A model generated the notes under the pieces. That model saw only the letters and a program-made list of their open reading frames with translations. It did not search any database and had not been told where the DNA came from. A program made the translations under genes and the position numbers. This document shows positions 1 through 5,210 of a DNA stretch of 7,035 nt, in pieces. Numbering within the stretch: the first letter of the stretch is position 1; each line of letters starts with the position of its first letter. The stretch lies in contig JAFSUU010000090.1 of the NCBI GenBank assembly GCA_017445115.1, positions 1-7,035 of the forward strand, given 5' to 3'. Source of the stretch: Clostridia bacterium. GTDB taxonomy: Bacteria; Bacillota_A; Clostridia; Oscillospirales; CAG-272.

Positions 1-441
1 AATAAATATAGGGGCGTTAGTAGAGGTCTGCTGGTTTCTGAATTGGCAACTGATTCTTCTCAAAAATCATTTAAGGAATTATTGAAACTTTATTTGGACT
101 ATATTACAATAGTTAATGAGGAAATGTCGATAATTGACTTTAAAAAAGTAATAGAAATATATACTGAATTCAAAAACCGCAAGGTAAACTGCGAATGCAT
201 ATTATTTGATAATAAACCTATTAAGGAGTTTATGCAATATAAACTTGAGTTTTTGGGTGTTGATATTATTAATGATTATTCTGAGTCTTTACTCTCTGAT
301 GTTCCGGACAAGTTCCGTTGTCGTTTTTTAAATCATAACGGTTTGTGTAATAATGCTTCAATAATAGAAACAATTATACCAATGTTGAACCCAGGAAATG
401 AAGAATGGAGCGCAGGGTATGTCTTCAAAGTTATAGTATAG
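1..441 (+). CDS. Hypothetical protein, 3' part; possible immunity protein
   Basis: I do not recognise this protein. The frame is open from base 1, with fluent protein-like sequence before the TTG at 43. It is therefore probably the C-terminal part of a gene starting outside the window; TTG43, which would give 132 residues, has no convincing ribosome-binding site. The visible part is acidic and rich in Ile, Leu, Asn and Lys, appears helical in the first half, has no signal peptide or membrane segment, and carries several cysteines. It is markedly AT-rich, like the next two genes and unlike everything after about 1300. Its position just upstream of an orphan toxin tip and its immunity gene suggests it is the immunity gene of a preceding toxin in the same array. 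That role is inferred from context only. Confidence 0.6.
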   Translation, partial: NKYRGVSRGLLVSELATDSSQKSFKELLKLYLDYITIVNEEMSIIDFKKVIEIYTEFKNRKVNCECILFDNKPIKEFMQYKLEFLGVDIINDYSESLLSDVPDKFRCRFLNHNGLCNNASIIETIIPMLNPGNEEWSAGYVFKVIV

Positions 442-549
442 TTTACATTTTGCATTTGCATTGACTACTTCAGCATTCTGTGAAGAATACTTTATGCAGG
501 ATTAATAAAACATTCATACAAAGGAATATCCAAGATTACCGCCACAAAG

Positions 550-804
550 ATGGGCAAGATTAATGTGACCAAGCATCTATGGAGCCGTGTTTTGGGGAAA
601 AGCGTTACCGCAACAAACATTAGTAGTTTAATTTACAAGGTAATTAGAGATGGTGAGTGGAGATATCAAACAGATGGAATAATTAGAATAGTGTTAAAAT
701 ACGGGAAAGAATATATTGTAGTTACTGGAAATATAGTTAATGGAATTTTTAAGGTTGGGGATGCCTGGGTTTGGAATAAAATAACTAGTTTGTGGGGGAA
801 ATGA
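550..804 (+). CDS. Orphan polymorphic-toxin C-terminal domain (Ntox35-like)
   Basis: An 84-residue product beginning MGKINVTKHLW, lacking any signal peptide, repeat core or secretion domain. From memory it resembles the C-terminal 'polymorphic toxin type 35' (Ntox35) domain, a predicted RNase, found at the tips of Rhs and contact-dependent toxins. The resembling features are K8-H9-x-W11 near the start, an Ile-rich helix, then beta strands, a G60/G65 turn and a closing D71-A72-W73. ATG550 has no nearby Shine-Dalgarno site. The same frame stays open upstream to 484, just after the TGA at 481-483, and reads plausibly as pre-toxin linker. This looks like a tip cut off from its carrier rather than a normally started gene, and may be silent unless recombined onto an Rhs core. 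The stop lies one base before the start of the next gene, which fits a toxin/immunity pair. Moderately sure of a toxin tip, less sure of the family. Confidence 0.6.
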   Translation: MGKINVTKHLWSRVLGKSVTATNISSLIYKVIRDGEWRYQTDGIIRIVLKYGKEYIVVTGNIVNGIFKVGDAWVWNKITSLWGK

Positions 805-805
805 G

Positions 806-1198
806 ATGATTAATATGAAGTTAATTAATAAAATGATTCAAAAAAGACAGTTTAATAGTGCTTATAACGAGTTGTTAAAAATTAACTATTCATATTCGTT
901 TAAATCCGTTTCACAGGATTTTCCAGAAATTGATCGCGATACAATGTTACTTTATTTATCATACGCTTTATCAAGAAGTGAAAGTGTTGAAAAATACATT
1001 TCCATTTGTAATCTATTATATTTTGAGGAACCATATATTGAAGGAACAGATTCTTTCATAAAATGGATACTTAATCGAGCTCTTATTGTTTTCCCAAATA
1101 ATAAGATAATTATAGACTGGATTATTAGTGTTTTTTCAGGAAATCCGGATTGCCCATTTAGTGAATCTGAAATGAATTCGTTTCTTCGTATCAACTAA
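806..1198 (+). CDS. Probable cognate immunity protein (hypothetical)
   Basis: A 130-residue, AT-rich, probably cytosolic helical protein with no signal peptide or clear membrane segment, belonging to no family I recognise. ATG806 is chosen because a GGGGGA site at 794-799, inside the end of the toxin reading frame, sits about six bases upstream. ATG815 in the same frame is an alternative. Only one base separates it from the toxin stop, so translation is probably coupled. A small, family-less gene directly behind a toxin tip is the usual arrangement for a polymorphic-toxin immunity gene. It would bind and neutralise the toxin domain encoded just upstream. The function is inferred from position, not from any motif. 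Codon use and base composition match the toxin tip and differ sharply from the two-component genes to the right. Confidence 0.6.
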   Translation: MINMKLINKMIQKRQFNSAYNELLKINYSYSFKSVSQDFPEIDRDTMLLYLSYALSRSESVEKYISICNLLYFEEPYIEGTDSFIKWILNRALIVFPNNKIIIDWIISVFSGNPDCPFSESEMNSFLRIN

Positions 1199-1200
1199 AA

Positions 1201-1299
1201 CGTCTCCATCTTCTTAAAACCCCCATTAATAGTTTTACTGGCAGACTGACTTGAGATACCGAGTTAGCTAGCGATATCAGCTTGAGACAAGCCGTCGAA
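1201..1299 (-). pseudogene. Decayed helix-turn-helix (sigma region 4-like) remnant
   Basis: On the minus strand, from 1299 down to 1201, one frame reads FDGLSQADIAS, a stop (TAA), then LGISSQSASKTINGGFKKM. Apart from the stop and small changes this matches the familiar pattern GLSQ-x-x-IA-x-x-LGIS-x-x-x-VSKTI. That pattern is typical of the helix-turn-helix in sigma-70 region 4-like or small regulatory proteins carried by mobile elements. The in-frame stop falls between the two helices and there is no room for a full gene, so I call it a fossil. It sits antisense to the toxin/immunity pair and abuts the Rhs fragment. The region holds no other gene. Confidence 0.45.
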
Positions 1300-1540
1300 C
1301 GGTATCCGTACTTCCAAGACAATTGGCGGCGCAACTCACACCTACACGCTGGAGGACGCTCAGATACTGCGCGAGGAGTGGGGCAACAACGTACTTATTC
1401 CCATGTACGACAACGAGGGCGGAATCTGCGGTATTATCTTCAATGACGAGCCGTATTTCTTCATCAGGACGCGGCGGGGCGGCGCGTTCCCCGCGCTATT
1501 ACCGACGCCGGGAATAAAAAACGTCTTTTACGCCGGCTGA
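1298..1540 (+). pseudogene. Rhs repeat core fragment (broken)
   Basis: The second forward frame reads NGIRTSKTIGG, then HTYTLEDAQI, then EEWGNNVLIPMYDNE and CGIIFNDEPYFFI. This is the stretch of YD-repeat/Rhs core that precedes the 'NLQGDV' motif and the RHS-associated core domain of clostridial Rhs toxins. The match starts at about 1298 with no start codon, since an in-frame TGA lies at 1283-1285. It is lost after about 1465, where the expected NLQGD is replaced by an Arg/Gly-rich GC-rich tail running to the TGA at 1538-1540. Only about 55 residues of a normally very large protein remain, so it cannot be functional. It probably represents a donor or scar for toxin-tip exchange, and it supports reading the upstream genes as displaced Rhs tips. 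Confidence 0.7.
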
Positions 1541-1548
1541 TCGGGAGC

Positions 1549-1580
1549 TTCAATCTTGCTTCAATCTTTGTCCGTATAAT
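1549..1580 (+). promoter_or_regulatory. Tandem TTCAATC operator and promoter of the two-component operon
   Basis: TTCAATC occurs at 1549-1555 and 1560-1566, 11 bp start to start. After eight more bases comes a perfect TATAAT at 1575-1580. There is no TTGACA-like -35 box; the repeats occupy that position. Direct repeats at one helical turn overlapping the -35 are typical of sites for OmpR/PhoB-family activators, so the adjacent regulator probably activates its own operon. The leader would be about 20 bases, with GGAGG at 1592-1596. Confidence 0.75.
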
Positions 1581-1604
1581 GTCGTCGTAACGGAGGACGA
1601 AAGT

Positions 1605-2288
1605 ATGAAAGTTTTGCTTGCCGAAGACGAAAAGAGAATGAACCGCGCGCTGTGCGAGATCCTGCGCCAGGAGGGATATGAAGTGACCTCCGTTGATAAC
1701 GGAGAGGACGCGCTTTATGAGATAGAAAGCGACGTTTACGATCTTTGCGTGCTCGACGTAATGATGCCGGGGATGAACGGATACACCGTGGCGAAAAAGG
1801 CGCGCGGATCGGGGATAAAGACCCCGATCCTGATGCTGACCGCGAAAAGCGAGCTTGACGACAAGGTAGAGGGACTTGACAGCGGCGCGGACGATTATCT
1901 TACAAAGCCCTTTATGACAAAGGAGCTTCTCGCCCGGCTCCGCGCGCTCGGAAGGCGGGGGCTCCCGACTAACGACGGCAGTCTGACCTACGAGGATCTG
2001 ACGCTCGACGTGAAGAACGCGGTCCTCAAATGCGACAACGGGCAGAGCGTACGTCTCGGCGAGAAGGAACTGCGCATCATCGAATACCTGATCGCAAATC
2101 AGGGACAGGTCCTCTCCCGCGAGCAGATAGCTTTGAAGATATGGGGCTACGAAAGCGACTCGGAATACAACAACGTCGAAGTGTATATGTCGTTTGCGCG
2201 CAAAAAGCTCGCGTACGTGGAGTCAAGGTGCGAGATCAAGGCGTTGCGGGGCATAGGATACGAATTGAGGTGCCGGGATGTTCAATAA
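1605..2288 (+). CDS. OmpR/PhoB-family response regulator
   Basis: A full-length 227-residue DNA-binding response regulator. Residues 1-115 form the receiver domain: acidic pocket E7-D8, phospho-acceptor D51 in VLDVMMPG, T79 in MLTAK, and K101 in DYLTKPF. Residues about 130-225 form a winged helix-turn-helix, including LGEKELRIIEYL, LSREQIALKIWG and the closing ALRGIGYEL. Overall it resembles VanR/ArlR-type regulators, but the sequence alone does not name an ortholog. The start follows GGAGG by eight bases. The end overlaps the kinase gene by 11 bases, so the two are co-translated. Kinase-driven phosphorylation of D51 should promote dimer binding to direct repeats. The TTCAATC pairs at 1549, 3571 and 5150 are its most likely targets, implying autoregulation and control of the downstream surface genes. 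Confidence 0.95.
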   Translation: MKVLLAEDEKRMNRALCEILRQEGYEVTSVDNGEDALYEIESDVYDLCVLDVMMPGMNGYTVAKKARGSGIKTPILMLTAKSELDDKVEGLDSGADDYLTKPFMTKELLARLRALGRRGLPTNDGSLTYEDLTLDVKNAVLKCDNGQSVRLGEKELRIIEYLIANQGQVLSREQIALKIWGYESDSEYNNVEVYMSFARKKLAYVESRCEIKALRGIGYELRCRDVQ

Positions 2289-3549
2289 AACAAGAAGAAG
2301 GATCGTGTTTACGGTCGTTTTCTCGCTTATCGCGCTGATGGCCGTAACGCTGACCACCATATATATCTCCAACCGCATCTCGCTCGACCGTGACAGCCGG
2401 GAAATGCTTAAAACCTTTGCGGAGCGCTTCACGCTCGAAGAGCAGGCGCCTCCCCGCGACGGAGAAAAACGCCCCGACGACGCGCCGGACCCGAAGCCCG
2501 GAGACATGAACGACCCGCGCGGGGAAAGGCCGGGAAAGGACGAACGCGAGTTCCGGCTTTCGACCTTCTACTCGGTCGCATATTCCAATGACGGCGAGGT
2601 GCTTGCTGTAAACAGCGGGGACGACGGGCTTCAAAGCGAGGAGACCGTCCTTGAGACCGCGTCGGCTATCCTGGACAGGGGCAAAAAGAGCGGCAAGCTC
2701 GGAAATATGACCTATCTTGTGGACGAGCGCGAGGAATACACGCTCGTCGCCATGATAGACCAGACGATCAGCGACAACAATCAGTCAAAGCTGTTCACGC
2801 AGATGCTGATCATCGGATCCTCCGCGATCGTCGTCATATTCGTTATCTCGATCTTCATCGCCCGCCTGATCGTCAGTCCGCTTGAAGAAAACGACAGGCG
2901 GCAGAAGAGGTTCGTATCCGACGCCGGACACGAGCTGAAAACGCCTATCGCGGTAATCTCCGCGAACAGCGAGCTGTTGAAGCGGCAGATCGGGCAGAAC
3001 GAATGGCTCGACAACATCGACTACGAAAACGAGCGAATGTCCGATCTTGTCAAGCAGCTTCTGGCTCTCTCCAAAGCAGAAAACGGAGAGATGCCGAAGG
3101 AAGCCGTAGATCTATCCAAACTCGTCGAAGGCGAGGCGCTTCCGTTTGAAACGCTGGCTTACGAAAAAGAAAAGAAGATCGAATCACAGACCGAAGCCGG
3201 GATCATCGTGGAAGGAAACCCCAATCAACTCCGTCAGCTTGTTTCGATCCTGCTCGATAACGCTCTTTCCCACGGCACGACGGATACGATAGGTCTGTCG
3301 CTTCACAGGGAAAAGCATCACGCGGTCCTGACCGTCTCAAACGGAGCGCCGGAGATGAGCGCCGAGCAGCTTTCGCATCTGTTCGAACGCTTCTACCGGA
3401 CCGACGAGGCGCGTAACGAGGCGGACGCGCACTACGGACTCGGGCTCTCGATCGCAAAAGCCGTCGCCGAAGCGCACGGCGGAGAGATCCGCGCGGAATA
3501 CAAAGACGGAAAAGCGGTATTCACGGTATCGCTCCCGGTCAAAAAATAA
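2278..3549 (+). CDS. Membrane sensor histidine kinase, partner of the regulator
   Basis: A 423-residue sensor kinase. A first membrane helix lies at about residues 9-30 and a second at about 176-198. The extracytoplasmic part between them (about 31-175) begins with a Pro/Asp/Arg-rich, probably disordered stretch (about 54-90), followed by a small folded-looking region. The cytoplasmic part has the H-box with H218 in DAGHELKTP, the N-box with N328 in LLDNALSHG, an F-box LFERFYRTDEA (368-378) and the G2 box GLGLSIAK (387-394). No HAMP domain is visible: only about a dozen residues separate the second helix from the H-box. It should autophosphorylate H218 and pass the phosphate to D51 of the regulator. 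The ATG overlaps the regulator's end. The signal is unknown, but location and neighbours point to an envelope or surface cue. Confidence 0.93.
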   Translation: MFNKTRRRIVFTVVFSLIALMAVTLTTIYISNRISLDRDSREMLKTFAERFTLEEQAPPRDGEKRPDDAPDPKPGDMNDPRGERPGKDEREFRLSTFYSVAYSNDGEVLAVNSGDDGLQSEETVLETASAILDRGKKSGKLGNMTYLVDEREEYTLVAMIDQTISDNNQSKLFTQMLIIGSSAIVVIFVISIFIARLIVSPLEENDRRQKRFVSDAGHELKTPIAVISANSELLKRQIGQNEWLDNIDYENERMSDLVKQLLALSKAENGEMPKEAVDLSKLVEGEALPFETLAYEKEKKIESQTEAGIIVEGNPNQLRQLVSILLDNALSHGTTDTIGLSLHREKHHAVLTVSNGAPEMSAEQLSHLFERFYRTDEARNEADAHYGLGLSIAKAVAEAHGGEIRAEYKDGKAVFTVSLPVKK

Positions 3550-3570
3550 AATTTCGAAATCTTAAAATCT

Positions 3571-3603
3571 TTCAATCTTTCTTCAATCCTCATCCGTTAT
3601 GAT
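3571..3603 (+). promoter_or_regulatory. Tandem TTCAATC operator and promoter of the lipoprotein gene
   Basis: TTCAATC occurs at 3571-3577 and 3582-3588, again 11 bp apart. A -10-like TATGAT follows at 3598-3603, nine bases after the second copy, one more than at the other two promoters. There is no normal -35 box. Extra AATCTT copies at 3558 and 3566 may extend the operator. Transcription would start near 3610, after the kinase gene ends at 3549. Confidence 0.7.
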
Positions 3604-3628
3604 GTGTACAACAACAACGGATGAGGAT
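3586..3628 (+). terminator. 13-bp inverted repeat, possible terminator of the kinase operon
   Basis: The bases 3586-3598 (ATCCTCATCCGTT) and 3616-3628 are perfect reverse complements separated by 17 bases, followed by a T-rich run CGTTGTTTT. A transcript reading through from the kinase gene could form a 13-bp hairpin and stop here. A transcript from the local promoter would lack the left arm and escape. The -10 box overlaps the left arm and adjoining loop, so the repeat could instead be an operator. The long loop and imperfect T-tract make termination only a moderate call. Confidence 0.45.
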
Positions 3629-3653
3629 CGTTGTTTTATACGATAATACGGAA

Positions 3654-3659
3654 AAGGAG
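3654..3659 (+). promoter_or_regulatory. Ribosome-binding site fixing the lipoprotein start
   Basis: AAGGAG lies nine bases before ATG3669. It selects that start over the in-frame ATG at 3621, which has no such site and would bury the signal peptide behind 16 extra residues. Confidence 0.85.
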
Positions 3660-3668
3660 ATACAGAAA

Positions 3669-5078
3669 ATGAAAAAGATAATTGCAATATTTTTGGCGCT
3701 TGTCCTCACTGCGGCACTCGCATCCTGTGCAAGCACCACCGCTACGACCGACGCAAGTTCAGATACCGGAGTAACGGAACAGGGAGGCCCCGGCGGTACT
3801 CCTCCCGACGGCGCACCCGGCGGAAGCGGCGGATCCGGCGGCGCACCCGGTGGAAGCAGCTCGGAAGTTGTTTACGGCGGCGCGGCGGAAATCACATCCG
3901 CAACGAGCGAAGACGGAAAGACCTATTCTTCTTCGACTTCCGATGAGAGTGCGCTGATGATCAGCACGTCCGATGACGTCACGATCAGCAATTTCACGCT
4001 GACCAAGAGCGGCGACTCAGACGGCGGCGACAACTGCAATTTCTACGGACAGAACGCCGCGCTGCTCGTAAAGGGCGGAACGACCACCACCATCACCGGT
4101 GGCAATATCTCATCTGACGCTGACGGCGCCAACGGCGTATTCTGCTACGGCGGCAACGGCGGACAGAACGGCGCTTCGGGCGACGGCACGAAAGTAATAA
4201 TCAAAGATACGACCATAACAACGACAGGCGACGGCTCCGGCGGCATAATGACCACCGGCGGCGGTATCACGGAAGCGTATGACCTTACCGTCACCACGAG
4301 CGGACGTTCCTCCGCGGCTATCCGTACCGACAGAGGCGGCGGAACGGTCACGGTTTCCGGCGGCACCTACACCTCGAACGGTCTCGGTTCTCCTGCGATC
4401 TATTCAACGGCGGATATCACGGTGTCGAACGCGACTCTCGTTTCCAATCTTTCCGAAGGTGTCTGCATTGAAGGATTGAACTCGATAACGCTCAATAACT
4501 GCGATCTGACCGCAAATAATACCCAACGCAACGGCAACGCGACCTTCCTCGACAGCATCATGATCTATCAGTCGATGTCGGGCGACGCGGCGAGCGGAAC
4601 CTCCTCGTTCACCATGACGGGCGGCAGTCTCACCAGCAAGAGCGGTCACGTTTTCCACGTCACCAACACAAGCGCGGTCATAACGCTCACCGGCGTGACG
4701 ATCACGAATGAAGACAGCGAAAACGTTCTGCTCTCGGTCTGCGACGACGGCTGGAGCGGAGGAAGCAATATTGCAACGCTGGGCGCTTCAAATCAAAAGC
4801 TGACCGGCGCGATCCTCGTGGGAAGCAATTCCACGCTGACGCTCAACCTCTCGGACGGCTCGTCCTTTACCGGATATATCGACGGCAATATCACCAACGC
4901 GGCGGGCGATACCGTTTCTACCGAGGTCGGCACCGTGAACGTCACGCTTGAAGGCGGCAGCACCTGGACGCTGACCGGCGACAGCTACGTTACAAGCTTC
5001 ACCGGCGACGCGTCGAGCGTGATCAGCAATGGCTATACGCTCTACGTCAACGGTACGGCGCTTGACGGGACGAATTAA
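3669..5078 (+). CDS. Surface lipoprotein with glycine-rich linker and beta-helix
   Basis: A 469-residue exported protein. Residues 1-20 are a lipoprotein signal with lipobox L17-A-S-C20, so the mature protein should be lipid-anchored to the outer face of the membrane. Residues about 21-65 are a Ser/Thr then Gly/Pro-rich linker, containing GAPGGS twice. From about 95 onward come repeats of roughly 20-25 residues pairing a strand such as VTIS, VIIK, VTVS, ITVS or ITLN with a short turn, as in parallel right-handed beta-helices. From memory, stretches such as YGQNAALL, IRTDRGGGTVTVSGG, SPAIYSTADI and IYQSMSGDA recur in a common but uncharacterised clostridial surface family. A carbohydrate-binding or adhesive role is plausible but not shown; no catalytic site is visible. 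It has its own TTCAATC-type promoter and is followed by a strong terminator. Confidence 0.88.
   Translation: MKKIIAIFLALVLTAALASCASTTATTDASSDTGVTEQGGPGGTPPDGAPGGSGGSGGAPGGSSSEVVYGGAAEITSATSEDGKTYSSSTSDESALMISTSDDVTISNFTLTKSGDSDGGDNCNFYGQNAALLVKGGTTTTITGGNISSDADGANGVFCYGGNGGQNGASGDGTKVIIKDTTITTTGDGSGGIMTTGGGITEAYDLTVTTSGRSSAAIRTDRGGGTVTVSGGTYTSNGLGSPAIYSTADITVSNATLVSNLSEGVCIEGLNSITLNNCDLTANNTQRNGNATFLDSIMIYQSMSGDAASGTSSFTMTGGSLTSKSGHVFHVTNTSAVITLTGVTITNEDSENVLLSVCDDGWSGGSNIATLGASNQKLTGAILVGSNSTLTLNLSDGSSFTGYIDGNITNAAGDTVSTEVGTVNVTLEGGSTWTLTGDSYVTSFTGDASSVISNGYTLYVNGTALDGTN
3810..3857 (+). repeat. Imperfect 30-bp-period repeat encoding GAPGGS
   Basis: The 18-base unit at 3810-3827 recurs at 3840-3857 with one mismatch (C to T). 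Together with the intervening GGATCC-containing spacer it encodes the flexible Gly/Ser/Pro linker that lifts the beta-helix away from the lipid anchor. It is short enough to vary by slippage or recombination. Confidence 0.7.
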
Positions 5079-5101
5079 AGAATAATCCGTATATCGTCAA
5101 A

Positions 5102-5135
5102 CTCGGCGGGGTCCTCACGGCTCCGCCGGTTTTTT
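5102..5135 (+). terminator. Rho-independent terminator after the lipoprotein gene
   Basis: CGGCGG at 5104-5109 pairs with CCGCCG at 5123-5128, and the stem extends inward with G-T, G-C, T-G and C-G pairs to a five-base loop. A run of six T follows at 5130-5135. It separates the lipoprotein unit from the next, which therefore needs its own promoter. Confidence 0.9.
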
Positions 5136-5149
5136 CAAAAACCATTGCC

Positions 5150-5181
5150 TTCAATCCGCTTTCAATCTTCGCCCGTATAAT
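5150..5181 (+). promoter_or_regulatory. Tandem TTCAATC operator and promoter of the glycosidase unit
   Basis: TTCAATC occurs at 5150-5156 and 5161-5167 (11 bp apart), then eight bases, then TATAAT at 5176-5181. The geometry is identical to that at 1549-1580, and the bases just before the -10 are also similar (CCGTATAAT in both). No -35 box is visible. This places the glycosidase and membrane-protein genes in the probable regulon of the nearby response regulator. Confidence 0.75.
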
Positions 5182-5210
5182 CATAAACAAGAAAGAAAGG
5201 AAGTGACGCT

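Noticed and set aside
468..485. CTTCA...TGAAG hairpin between the first two genes as a terminator
   Set aside because: A five-pair stem with an eight-base loop and no T-run is too weak to support.
952..1194. Minus-strand frame opposite the immunity gene
   Set aside because: No ribosome-binding site or recognisable motif; it is a by-product of AT-rich coding sequence on the other strand.
1216..1236. AAAAC...GTTTT hairpin after the immunity gene as a terminator
   Set aside because: Only five mostly A-T pairs and no T-tract after the stem.
1323..1517. Arg/Ser-rich 64-residue frame within the Rhs fragment
   Set aside because: It is a shadow of the Rhs core reading frame, with low-quality composition and no start signal.
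1505..1536. ACGCCGG at 1505 and 1530 as a terminator or attachment site
   Set aside because: The copies are a short direct repeat, not an inverted one, so no hairpin forms; seven bases is too little to call an attachment site.
2236..2634. Long minus-strand frames opposite the kinase, lipoprotein and glycosidase genes
   Set aside because: All lie antisense to genes with clear domains and have shadow-like Arg/Ser/Pro-rich composition with no start signals.
3621..3668. In-frame ATG at 3621 as the lipoprotein start
   Set aside because: It has no ribosome-binding site and would place 16 residues before a complete lipoprotein signal; ATG3669 has AAGGAG at the right distance.
4466..4480. TTCAATCC/TTCAATG on the minus strand as a fourth regulator site
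   Set aside because: The copies are 8 bp apart, not 11, lie inside a coding region and have no -10 box.
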